From the NCBI GenBank assembly GCA_001986395.2, contig MQVO02000008.1, forward strand, positions 1,178,001 to 1,242,000: 64,000 nucleotides of DNA. The letters run 5' to 3'. Every line of letters begins with the position of its first letter. Position 1 is the stretch's first letter. Positions 12,421-23,742 of the stretch are shown one piece after another. The DNA comes from Irpex lacteus (lineage: Eukaryota > Basidiomycota > Agaricomycetes > Polyporales > Irpicaceae). The notes below the pieces were generated by a model that did not search any database, was not told where the DNA came from, and worked only from the letters and a program-made list of their open reading frames with translations. Both the position numbers and the translations under genes were made by a program.

Positions 12421-14016
12421 GTGGTTAGACTTCGGAGCAAACCACACAGAGCTAAGCGCGACGAGGTGAGATGATTCGTCCGAGGATAGCAGTTTGAAAC
12501 TTGATGCTCGAGGTCCGAGTCGTACGGGGAATCACTCCGGATCGATGACCAAGATGCCCAAAATTGTCCTGTTAAGTCGCCAGTGATACCTTCATATCAG
12601 CGTATGGATCTCGTCATCTCAGCTCGCATGATATTGCGCAACGAGCGGATTTCTATTTTGAGAGAGAAGTTTCTTAAAACGGTAGACTCGGAAAGATGCG
12701 CCACAGATCCCAAGATGTTCGACCTCCAGATCATCGCGACGCCCGTTGCGAGGAATCCTGTCGAGTGAGATATGCGCGGGAGCGTCTTCATCTCCACAGT
12801 GCGATAAAATATAGCCTTGATCTAGGAGACAACGTGAGAATGATTACACCGCAGATCAGCGTGCAAGATACGGAAGTATAGGGCCTACAGGGATTGACGG
12901 CTGTTGGACATCTCGACACGCATGAACGAATACATTGGTCTGCGATGCCTCTTTTAGCAGACGACGGTACACCATTGGTATCCTTCGTGTCAGAGATATC
13001 ATTACCAACAAATTTCTTGACTTACTACCACCTTTCCTCTAAACACCGACGACAGCTTCATTCTGAACCATCTATCTTGTAGAGGCTGCACGCTGACTCG
13101 AGCCCGTGCTTATTCTGGCTAACAGAGATTCGAAATCGAGAGCTGTCCAGTGTCCTCGCGCATTTGTGATAGTGCCGGACCGTGTTTATGTCGGCAATGC
13201 TTTCCAATGTCTGCATACTATACTCTTGGAGCCCGATCAGAGAGCGCAGTCTGGAGTCGGATGGAGCGCAGTTGCCTTCAGGCTGGCCACGAGAAGAAGA
13301 GTAGGAAGCCAGGAATTGCTGATCATTTCTTCTCTCGTCACGGTGAGAGCGCAAGATGCGGTCGGACGTCGCCGGCATGATACCCACCAAACAGCGCCAA
13401 ACAGGCATACACCAAGTTTGCTGGCTCGAACTTCTTGAAAGCGATGGCTTCGAGTAAAAGGAGCCTCATGTCACCATGACATCTAGCGATTCAGACGACT
13501 CGACGATTGTGTCAAGCATAGACATCATCACCGCTCGGTAACAGTATGATGTGCTTCTCTGACATAGTAAGCACAGCGAAGAGCCATATTTGCGCGGTAA
13601 AACTTTTCACGGGCCTTCAGGAGTTAGAAAAACCGCACAGACGTCAGATTATCTTTCAGATGCTGGCCGTGCTAGAGCTACCAGTACAGGTGAAGTGGCG
13701 CTACTTATTACTCCAAATTCTTCGGGAACGCAAATTGACAAGAATCCACGCTGCAGGATCATCTGCCTTAACTCCGGCGAAAAATGCCACTGAATCTGTG
13801 CGAGCGTAGTACTAGGACTCCTACGCTCCAGGAGATCCATTCCACATCATACTCAAGCTATCGTGGTGCGTTTAAAGCCTTTTGTGCCGGCCGTCGAAGG
13901 TATAAAGCCCACCTCATCGTTGTAGCGTTTCTCCCTACTGAGATCTTACCTTCTCCCTCCCTCCTACTACGCACCAGACTCAAACAGTGCTAAAATCATC
14001 ACAAGTGAAAGTTGCG
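12421..14016. other. Intergenic, nothing recognised
   Basis: Upstream of fragment D and of copy E. Several frames of 60-116 codons overlap on both strands (around 12.6-12.8, 13.06-13.44 and 13.55-13.84 kb) without recognisable domains. A TATA-like site for copy E lies near its end. Confidence 0.45.
13911..13917 (+). promoter_or_regulatory. TATA box of copy E
   Basis: TATAAAG, 100 nt upstream of the ATG at 14017, comparable to the sites before copies F and G. Confidence 0.5.
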
Positions 14017-15896
14017 ATGACCTCCATCTCACAGCTAGAATAAGAGTGAGCTCTTTTATGTATCAAATTCTTACACTTACTTTGCGACGATTCACGATTA
14101 CTCAGAGTTACAGCCAATTACTTTACTTTATCAGCTGCAGGTAAGCCCGACCGCATATCCATCGGCCCCCACCTCCACATACCAACCATCCCTCACTCCT
14201 TCGTAGTGCTTCTTTTCTACGAGTGCATAGCCACTTTGACCCACGAAGTAGACACCATATGGTGCCGAAAGTGGACAACAATAACATGGTTGTATGCGCT
14301 CACGCGCTACAGCGCCGTTTTGGACCATCTGGACCATCTATTCGCCAGTGTTATGGTGAGCCCGGCTCATTAGGATCTCGTTGTACTCCTGACAAAAGCT
14401 GACACAAGTCTCGTAGAGGTATGTCCTTGCTTTGGAAATTTTGCCCGACAAAATCGTGATTGTGACCGAACATCATCGTAACAGCTGTACACTCAACATA
14501 CGTATCGATGAAATTGCCCGATTGACACAATTTCTCTGCTTTGCATGTGAGTGTCCTTCTCCGAGTCTAGCATCAACGTACTATTACTATGCATCACCAG
14601 TGACTGAGTTACACACCCTTCTTCGCAGGGTTCTCCGCATCACGTGTCTACGCACTATCAAATGGAAAATACACCATGGCCTGTGTGGTCCTTCTGATCA
14701 ACCTGGCCCCATTTGGTACGAACCTGGTAAGCACTACAACTGCAGTAGAAGATGATATACCTGCGCTCATCCCGAAACCTCAAGTTCAACGATGTAGCCT
14801 CCACTTTGTCTGCATACCACGAGATTTGCGCAGCTTTACTGGCAGGGTCAGATAGCCTCCACCTAGTGTACGTCCCACAACGTTCGATCGACTCGAGTAC
14901 TCTTGGCTAACGTCTTAACGTGACTCTGATAGCTGTAGGTGCATTCCTCGCAGTGTTATTCCATTCGTTCACATTGCTTTGCTACCAGTGTCACTGATCA
15001 CCCGTCTCGCTGTAACCATTGGCGATGTCTTGGTACTAGCGATCACCTGGATGAAGACAACCCAAGCATACAGAGAAGCACGCAGGCTGGATATCCGAGC
15101 TCCTCTCGTAACGATGCTGTTTCGCGATGGTACGATGATCAACTAGCCATTCCAGCTACTCCGTTTGCTGATAGTGAGCTTTTTAGGAACGATTTATTTC
15201 ATGTGCGTCTTTGACTAAGGAGTCATCGACTCATCGTAGACTGTCACACAATCCGAGTTGCCACACAATACTCACCGATATCACTGTTCTGGTATCCTTC
15301 TGGTCATCAACGTGCCAGAGGTGATCGGAAACAACATCGTGAGGGTTCCATCCACGCTCTTCGTCAAACGGGAATAACCGGTTTACACCTAGCACGTCGA
15401 GTCTACACTTGCGCTCAACTTCATACAACCCTTTTTCGACGCGTTAATGTCACTCCAATGGTACCCGTTTATCTCAGACTCCGAAACATTCATTCCATGT
15501 CATCACAGACTACCTCCCATCATCGTCTGCCGCTTCATCCTTAACTTGCGTCAAATGAAACCCACTGAGGGCTCTTCAGGCTCCCCACCAAGCAACCAAT
15601 CACATAGCCTCCGCTTCGTGGGAAATATAGGCCAGTCGCTGCAAAACGGTTGGGAGGGCGAAGAAGAGGATGAGGAATATGCTCCCGAAATCGAAGCTGA
15701 TAGAACGTCTGGAAGCTCCGCCGCAGTGGCTGGAGAGGCTGATCAGCATGAACAAGAAGCTGGTTCTCGCGCCGTGCCTGAGATGCAGCAAGTGAGTCCA
15801 TGTCGTCGTTATTGTTATAAACGATGGACTGTCATGATCCTGTGAATACTGATTCCTGGCTGCATTGGTCAGGTGGCTGCATACGTCGAAGCATAG
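14017..15896 (+). pseudogene. DUF6533-type membrane protein, copy E, stop in exon 1
   Basis: All family exons can be found. Exon 1 is MTSISQLE, exon 2 VTANYFTLSAAG, exon 3 (14207-14355) THEVDTIWCRKWTTITWLYALTRY. The 2-nt exon is 14417-14418. Then come CTLNIRIDEIARLTQFLCFA, FSASRVYALSNGKYT, an exon starting CRCIPRSVIPF and LAVTIGDVLVLAITWMKT, and a tail with RFVGNIGQSLQNG and an acidic EEEDEE run, ending VAAYVEA at TAG 15894-15896. The ninth codon is TAA (14041-14043), where the paralogues read CAA or CTA at the same place of an otherwise identical 29-nt exon. No GT exists inside the exon to splice around it. The rest is well preserved, so it is a recent null allele, a sequence error, or a gene starting elsewhere. 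Confidence 0.7.
14417..14418 (+). other. 2-nt exon of copy E (AG)
   Basis: Preceded by CTCGTAG, followed by GTATGT. Flanking introns are 61 nt (14356-14416) and 66 nt (14419-14484). Exon 3 ends in phase 0 and the next exon requires two extra bases. Confidence 0.72.
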
Positions 15897-16583
15897 ACAC
15901 TGTTTTACTTCGACATTGAGGTGTACACCTCAGCGGCGACAACGGTGAAAGGATATCAAACGTTAATCCCCTCCATGTTGACTCCGTGTCGGACTCCCAC
16001 ACTTCCTTTCCCAAACTCGAATTACAACTCCAAGTATTTATGGCTGCATTTGTCAATGCGTCGTTCTCAATTCCAGTTCGTCTATAGCTAAACCACATAT
16101 AGCGTTCACAGTCACTTAGCAGCCAATCTGACCCCCTCAAAGGAGAAGACGCTCAGACGTTTCAATTTTCTTAGCCCCTCGAATGCAGATGGCATCACGC
16201 TGTACTCAACTAAGATTCATCGAATGTTCATCCTAGTTCATCGACGTCGTCTCTGTTGATGATGTCCCATGGCAAGCTCAAGGCTTGTGACTACTTGCTG
16301 AAGATGCTATCCTGATCGTTAACCGCCACACAGCTCATGATACGCTATGACATTTGTGACACCTACTCTGCATTCTTGTGGACATGTATACCCGACAGCC
16401 ACACAGTCGCAAGAGCGGAGGACACACGCCACGCCGAAGCAAATACAAAATTCAGCAGTTGTGATGTTGGTATCATCTCAAATTCCGAGCCCTACACAGT
16501 ACGCATAATTCCTCTTTCGTGTACAGTCGAGCGCTTTCAATAATCTTTCTCCGTTACTGTGGCTACCACTTCATCTTTCTCCC
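15897..16583. other. Intergenic between convergent genes
   Basis: About 690 nt between the end of copy E and the end of the minus-strand cysteine-rich gene. No gene was recognised. Confidence 0.45.
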
Positions 16584-17035
16584 TCATTGCTTGGTGCAGT
16601 AACAGCCTGTACAGTCGATGGGCCTGTTGGGTCCAGGGGGTGGCAAGTCGCTGTCGCATGTGCCTCCCTGATCCTGGCAACGGTATATGTTGTTGCACTT
16701 GAATGCAGTAGCTGGAGCCTTGCAGCCCTTATACACACATGTTACGACTAGTCCTATACGTCCCTTAGCGATGTGTGTGCGAATTCGATACTCCCATACA
16801 AACCTTTTCCGTTGGTGCCAGTGTCCTCGGAATTTCCGGACACAAAGATCGCCTGTTCTTGTTGGGCGTCGATACTCAAGCCAGAGTGGCCTGTGATGGT
16901 ACAATATAGTATCAGTAATGATCAAGCCCCCAGTTGAAGAGTCTTACCTTCGGACCCCGAATTTGTGCCTGAGGCATGGACGTTTTGCAGCAGGCCCGAA
17001 GCCGCAAATACAACAGACAGCAGGGTGAGACGCAT
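16584..17035 (-). CDS. Small secreted cysteine-rich protein
   Basis: Predicted secreted protein of about 115 residues in three exons; no family recognised. Exon 1 gives a signal peptide (MRLTLLSVVFAASGLL, cleavage likely near VHA/SG). The middle exon is GHSGLSIDAQQEQAIFVSGN. The last exon carries all eight cysteines in about 50 residues, including TCVYKGCKAP, FKCNNIYRCQDQGGTC and DCTGCYCTKQ with a PPPGP turn between. The second intron is placed with the acceptor GACGTATAG, the only one that keeps the frame. A TATATAAG site lies about 100 nt upstream. Small size, signal peptide and paired cysteines fit a disulfide-stabilised extracellular protein such as a candidate effector, but no activity can be assigned. 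Confidence 0.75.
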
Positions 17036-17133
17036 GGTGCAGTGAAATGGTAAAGTATGTGCGGTTGTTTCTTCTGATGAGTGATGAGAGGTTAGACTTG
17101 GGTCGATGACGGTGATGCAAGACCTACTGGTTT

Positions 17134-17141
17134 CTTATATA
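17134..17141 (-). promoter_or_regulatory. TATA box of the cysteine-rich gene
   Basis: Reads TATATAAG on the minus strand, about 100 nt upstream of the ATG at 17035. Confidence 0.5.
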
Positions 17142-20100
17142 CCCACTCGCCAGGCCGCATTAGAGTACGACCGATGTAATCAAATACTCGCCATATCTTT
17201 CCGGTCAATGGACGCTACGACAGTGATTCCAAGGTGTCGTTTCGATGACAGCTATATTTGGACACAAACCTCATTCTCCCGTGGATCCTTAAGAGATGGT
17301 GTGGCTCGCCATTGCTCAAAGCGAAGGACCACAAGCGCTACTGATAGATATGTAAATAGAAGTCTCTGAGTTTTACGTGTAAGTGAAAGTAAGCTACTAT
17401 TCAAAGTAGCCATATCTACGTACTAAGTTAGTAGCAGCATGGTTAAGAACTTCCGTCAGAGACATGAGTCCGATTTATTGACGTATTAACCTTAAACCCC
17501 GTAACATTGATATCTCCGGGTCCCTGTGAGGACATTGTGAGCCAAAAGAGCCTGAGAAAAGGCAGACTCAGCATCGGAAACGGTAAATGGAACTTGAAAC
17601 TCATCCTAAACGAGGGAGTGTTTGTGTGGCTTTCCGAGCTTGGCATGTTTCACGCGCACGGGCGTGAAAGCGAGCAACGCGACGACGCGTCTACTCAATC
17701 GCGCTGCGGCGGAGCGAGACGACTGAGGAAAGAAGAAAGAAAGAGACTCAGAGGTCGCGCAAGCGACCTGTGCGGAGGCTGTGCTCGCACTACCGGCCCG
17801 AAAAGGCAACTATCTACAATGGCCGTTTTTGACAGCATGTGATGTTCCTTGAACGTTGAACCTGTGACTCTGTAGAACTGTCATTTAACGACATTGAGAC
17901 TGGAAGAATGTACGTACAGGACGAGTATTGCCACTATGCTAGCTGTGCCACAGCACCAACCGGATGACCTCGAATACACGGGGGTTCGTCACGACGTTGA
18001 GCTTCGTCGGATGCAAGTGGGCATCGCTGCGATGGCCAGAGTGAACGTGGTGCCGACCCCTGGTATCGACAACGGTAGACATAAAAATATAGTATTCAGG
18101 TTGCACACGGGATGAGACACATTCAACTACACTTCTTCCAGTGCCCGTTTCGAATATGAGATACAGGAACGTATTACATCTGCGAGGCGCAAACTTGAAG
18201 CAAATCAGCTCATAGCATAGGAACACCGACAGATTAACCCGCCTTGTACTCCAACAACTATAACTGAGCGCAGGAGAGAGCTGTACTTCATGCATGCGCG
18301 AATCCACGTGTGCCATGCAATGATGCGGATACTGAGGCTCCATGGATACAGAGCATATTGTCATGAGTGCATCATAGCCAGTCGCGCACACACGTTCATC
18401 ATCCCTGCAGCACCCAACAGCCCTCTCCATGGCTACTAGTATTTCTTCACATCCTCCTCAGAGTCGTCACTGTCATCCAGCGTTCCACCTTGATCCTACC
18501 ACGAATAGTTGTGATCGATATGGCGGTATGCAGTAACATTTCTTCAACGCGCGTGTGTCCAAGATCGTACGTCGTGTGAAAGGCTCCCAGAAAACATTCT
18601 GCTAGCGTCGTCAGCCTCATGGTCATGCGTTGCAATTTTTGAAGAGGGTTACTTAGTTCAAATCATACACGTTTGCTCCCTGAGGTGTCTCTTGAGGATG
18701 ACTTGCTGACTCGTAGGTGGCGCATGGGAAGCTGTACTTATGAAATATATCGACTGTAAGAGTCGGATGCTCGTCTCTTCTTGCTACGCCACGGATATCC
18801 CCACACTGACGAACTTTAATGCACGTCAAGGGCCGTCCAAAAGCACCGCGTGCATTCTGGCGTCAAGGAGTCATCGGTTGTGCTAGACATTGAGGGCAGT
18901 TCTGGTACGCACCTGGCCACCGTACAGCATTTACAGATATCCACAAACCTCTATCGACGTTCTTTACTTACCACTTTCACTGCCGCTCAGCACTCCGAGT
19001 CAGCGTTCCGGCGGCCGTCTTGCGAGCCTGAGAATCTTGAGACGAGAACGAAGCTGCTCTCCTTGCGTGAGTCAATTGAATTTAGGGTGCAAACGACACC
19101 CACCATTATGCTAGTGAGCTCAATATCTAGTTAGTAGCCTATCAATCACTGTCGTGCTAATTGGTGAGTACGAGGTAAGGGAACTCAGGGGGAGAGCCTA
19201 GATCTCAGTGACCATCAATTTAGTCACACAATCACGGCACGAGACGTCACGGTTGAATCACGCCCTCGTTCGAGCCTGCCAAGTACTCGTCGAATAAATC
19301 GATTATTGGACTCTCTTCGAATCACCGACATGCGAAGCGTGATGATTTTCTACTTTTCAACAAGTCATTGATCTAGGCATCGTAAGTAAGTATGTGACGT
19401 GAATATCGTCTACAGGCCCGTCAAAATAATTAACGTCGTGTTTACTCTCAGGTTCGTGCACGAGTTTAGATTTAAACTGTCCAACCGTACATGCCGCGAA
19501 TTCTAGGATAACCAACGTGATATCAGCATACTCGATGGCTGCACGCTAGGGTCTCGCCAGGCGAAGCTCTGCGAGAGACTTCTGAGCTAAGAGATAGATC
19601 TCTTAAACCGCACCACTGGCACCAACGAATCGAACGTGGCAGTCGTTATTGTACTGAAACGGTGAAATGGTACGCGGGCTATCAACTACAATATGATACC
19701 TCCGGGGGATTCTTGAGATGTATGTCATAGCTTTCACCCTCGCAAAGCCTTACCATCTCTTCTGTGCAGGCTACCGTGATGAGTTGGCTACATAGAACGA
19801 TAGTCTTCCTAAGTCGCTGGATACAGTCGCGAGGCTTAGTCGGGTGCCGCGGACGACTTTCATCTCAACTACGCTATCACGATGACAATGCAAGATTTGA
19901 GAAGAGGGGTGTCTTACGCCTCATCATCGCGCAGTTGCAGCTTGTAATACTACCACTCTAGTAAATCGAACGGTAACGTTTCAACGGGTATGGCTGAGAT
20001 TCCTTATGCATACTTCTGACCGCGTAGAGCTTTCTGCACTGACATCAGATAGGTACTCAGCATTCAAAGATTGGCTACGGCATTGCGCTAGGTGAGCTGG

Positions 20101-20257
20101 TGGTATTCTGTTGTATTTCATACTATCATCTGATCTACGAGAGGTGTAGGATAAGCTTCAAATTCGAAGCATGATATATTATATCCGTGCGAGCGCGGAC
20201 TACATATCATCTTTGTGTTATGATATGATAGAAACCGTTCATGGCGGGTGCCAATGG

Positions 20258-20264
20258 TATAAAA
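20258..20264 (+). promoter_or_regulatory. TATA box of copy F
   Basis: TATAAAA, 71 nt upstream of the ATG at 20329, with a CCAAT just before it (20251-20255). A pyrimidine-rich stretch separates it from the start codon. Confidence 0.55.
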
Positions 20265-20328
20265 TGTACGCGGTATGTATTATCTTTCACCCCAGTCGCA
20301 CTCAGTACTAGTATCACTCCTCTCTGTA

Positions 20329-22173
20329 ATGACTTCCGTTGCACAACTGGAACAAGAGTACGTTCATCGAGTCATTTCAAGTGTGTATCCTATCCACTCA
20401 GCTAAAGTTACCCAGGCTTATAGCGTCATATATCACTGCAGCTACCGAAGGTAAGCCACCCATCGTTCATCCATGTTATGAAGCGGCGCCTCATTCTCCT
20501 TTCCAGCACTGTACCTCTACGATTGGATAGCTACCCTATCCGAGGAAGTAAACGTCATATGGCGTCGAAATTGGACTTCAATAACCTGGTTGTATGCACT
20601 CACACGTTACAGTGCAGTTCTAGATCAAATTCTTTACCTCATCCCACCATGGAACTTTGTGGTAAGCCAAGCTCATTAACGTCCGGCATTGAGGCTGCCC
20701 AGAGTAAGTTTAAGCTGGTATTAACTGTCGTAGAGGTATGTACCGCTCATTTTCAATAAAAATATTTTCATTGAGGCTCTACGGGTCATTTGTCATAACA
20801 GCTGCGTCGTCGTCATACGGATCGATAACATCCTCCAGTTGACACAATTTTTATGCTATGCGTGTGAGTGTTCTACTACACCTGAAATGTACCACATATG
20901 GAATGATCTAATGACAATTCCTCGACGTAGGGTTCTCCTCACTGCGAGTCTATGCATTATTAGGAGGCAAATATCTCTGGTCTGGTATAATCTTACTGTT
21001 GAACCTTGTCCCCTTCGCCACAAATCTGGTGAGTTTTATGACGATCAGAGGATAATGATATAATTTATCTCAATTATGAAGGTCAACTTCACAACCGCGG
21101 CCGTGGTCGAAAATTCTGAGGTTTGCGGGCAGGTTCCCGCAGGGTCAGATGACCATCTCTCAACGTATGTTTCGCCATTATGCATGAATAGCCTGAGCTT
21201 ATCCGGCGATCGGCTTGCATTCGTAGTAGTAAGTGCAAACCTCTGCGGTTGCAGTCCCCAATTCATCTTGGCGCGACTAGTGTCATTGGCAACCCGTACC
21301 GCTGTGATTGTTGGCGATGTGCTGGTTTTAGTTATCACCTGGACCAAGACGGCTCAAGCGTACCGGGAAGCACGCAGAATGAAAATTAGAGCTCCTCTTG
21401 CTACAATACTCTTTCGTGATGGTGCGGAATATGGCATACTAGTATTGTATTGTTCCTCACTGATAGCGACCCAACAGGAACAATTTACTTCATGTACGTC
21501 AGAATCTTTTCATCATTACTGATGCGGCTACCGACTTGGACGCTTCCGCCAGTGTCCTTCTGGTCATCAACATTCTTGTAGTACTTGAGGACAATGTGGT
21601 ATGTTTTCAGTCTCATCACGATAGCAGTATGTCTGTTGATAACCAAATCGCATCTACCTAGCCTGTTCTATTCACCGTAGAAATTGCATCGCCTTTCCTT
21701 GATATGTAAGTACTAACTTTCGTTCCATATTAAATCACTTACAGCAATACTGTTTCTGCAGCTTAACACCTATCATTATTTGCCACTTCATTCTCAGCCT
21801 CCGGCGGAGCGCACCTGCTGAAAGCTCTTTGGTATCTAGCAGCCAAGCGCATACTAGTAGCACCCTTCGTTTCACCGGCAACATGGGCCAGTCGCTGTTA
21901 GTTTTTGGTGAGGATGATGACGAAGAAGACGACGAAGGTGCTGTTTCTGTTGGGTTTATTTCCGTACGGGTCGATGGCTCTCCCGGAGATGACATTGCAG
22001 CAGCTGAAGACACGGAGACGGATGACGACGAGAGACGCGACTTCTGCATCGAGATTGTTGATATACAGCAAGTAAGTCTATGTTCTTGTCGTTTCGTGCT
22101 GTGTACAGTCGTGATCCATTGCCTGCTGACCTCCGATCGAATTGATTAGGGCCCTTCATACATTGAAATTTAG
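20329..22173 (+). CDS. DUF6533-type multi-pass membrane protein, copy F
   Basis: The most intact member of the array and the best template for it. Exon 1 reads MTSVAQLEQ, exon 2 LIASYITAATEG, exon 3 (20507-20661) LYLYDWIATLSEEVNVIW...ITWLYALTRY, the 2-nt exon is 20734-20735, then CVVVIRIDNILQLTQFLCYA, FSSLRVYALLGGKYL and VNFTTAAVVENSEVC. Next come PQFILARLVSLATRT, VIVGDVLVLVITWTKT, and AYREARRMKIRAPLATILF. The tail has RFTGNMGQSLLVFG, a run of Asp/Glu, and a last mini-exon ending PSYIEI at TAG 22171-22173. Intron 2 has an ordinary GT donor here, unlike A and B. Hydrophobic segments alternate with short loops as in a seven-span receptor-like protein. Ligand and function are unknown. Confidence 0.85.
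20734..20735 (+). other. 2-nt exon of copy F (AG)
   Basis: Preceded by GTCGTAG, followed by GTATGT. Introns of 72 nt (20662-20733) and 66 nt (20736-20801) flank it. Exon 3 ends in phase 0 at NFV; AG plus C encodes serine before the invariant cysteine of the next exon. Confidence 0.78.
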
Positions 22174-23742
22174 TGACTAGTTTACTCTGATGGGGGCATA
22201 CATGGAAGGTTTCTTCTATCTAGTAAACTGGCCGATGGAAGTAAAGGGGCACCCATAGAGTCGATATAGGCATATCACTAGTGAAACTGCACATGAACTC
22301 TTGTCGTCGACACCATTTTGGCCAGTCAGGCTGGTGAGCGCGTCATTAGCTAGAGTCAATGATACAGACTATGGCCCAGTGGGAAGGCGAAAGCTTCCTT
22401 GCAATGGCTTAGCTAGACAGAGACTTGTGGCATTGATTGACTCTAATGGATAGGTACGCACCATAGTTGTGATTCGTATCGAAGAAGCATCTGGCAGCAG
22501 ATTATTCATGCATGCGAGCTGGAGGGCCAGCAAGGGCAAGGGGGCGAAAGCTGGACAAGAATAAGCAGTCTGCTTAGACTCTGCTATCAACACCATGAGT
22601 CTCAAATCTCGATATCGACAAGTTATCACGCTCACCAGCTCTATCATGAACTCCATTCTCACCGTCAACAACTCCACTCATAAGTTGAATGCGGCTGTTC
22701 AGTTGATAGTGCGACCTCGTATGGAGCTGCCGCCTTATTGCTCGTTTCAGTGGCTTAGGGCTTCGCGTGTCGTGTAAGTAGACCTGCAGCTAACCAATAC
22801 CATGTAACAGGCGATGAATATTGGCCTTTGTACGCTGTCAGAAGCAATGCAGGGAGGAATCCGGAAAGAAAAATCTGCAAGTTCGTTGTCACGGTTAAGA
22901 TAAACGACACGCCCAGCTGCGTCCAACGCGTCCAGTCGGTGCGCGCCAAAATACGACCAAACAACTTGGACTTCATGCACTTGAACCTACTTGAACACTA
23001 CAGCAGTTGACCTCCACGACCACACGAAATCTGGCCATTCGAACATGTACGAGCCGCAAGCCTGAGATCCTTTCTCTTTCTCAATGTGACAAAAGAAGCA
23101 TCGTACTCTGTCGCTGCTCTTGTTAATTGGATCCAAATCGTCAACGTCGGACGACCCACAGGTATGTCTTTTTACACTCAGGAGACAATTCAACCTTAGA
23201 TGACAGATGAGCAGGTCAATAATCTATCATGGCCCATGATGAACTGCAGTCAGGCATAGACTACCTGTGGCCGCAGCATGTCCAGCTGCGCATGATATAC
23301 AGTCGATCATGCTTTTGATCTTAGTTCAATTCACTCGCAGACCTGTCGGAACCGGAAGAATCAAGCGACGAGAACATCACAGTACCTGCCTTGGGGTGCA
23401 ATCTGTCGTAGTCAGTAGTGTATAACCAGGCAACTCTGACCTATGTTGCCATATCCCGTGAGTTGTATACGTCATGTCCAAGATCTGCCACAGGTGGCTT
23501 CGGAGTCGCTGACTGATTGCGAAGATCTATCAAGGAAGTGACGTTCACGATGGTTCTCAATCTACTAGTACCTGATAATCTACTCGGGATGTCAGCTGTA
23601 TAGCCCTCATCCCCGCTGGTATAAAGGGGAAGCTATATGACATCCCAACGAAGTTCAGAGTTCGTGGTCCGAGAAAAGACTGCGACTCTTTGACTAGGAC
23701 TGCGCCTTCCCGCGGTAGTCGTTCCTTTGACAGAGTCAAGCC
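22174..23742. other. Intergenic, nothing recognised
   Basis: Frames of up to about 100 codons on both strands, none with a recognisable domain. The promoter of copy G occupies the last 120 nt. Confidence 0.45.
23630..23636 (+). promoter_or_regulatory. TATA box of copy G
   Basis: TATAAAG, 113 nt upstream of the ATG at 23743. Confidence 0.5.

Larger units (their letters stand above)
17036..20328. other. Gene-poor stretch
   Basis: About 3.3 kb. A minus-strand frame of 163 codons (18430-17939) and a plus-strand frame at 17507-17842 with a basic, serine/arginine-rich translation are visible, but neither has a domain or supporting splice pattern. No mobile element or RNA gene was recognised. The last 80 nt are the promoter of copy F. 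Confidence 0.45.

Noticed and set aside
17939..18430. 163-codon minus-strand ORF
   Set aside because: Cysteine-scattered, no domain, no splice or promoter support, in a gene-poor region.
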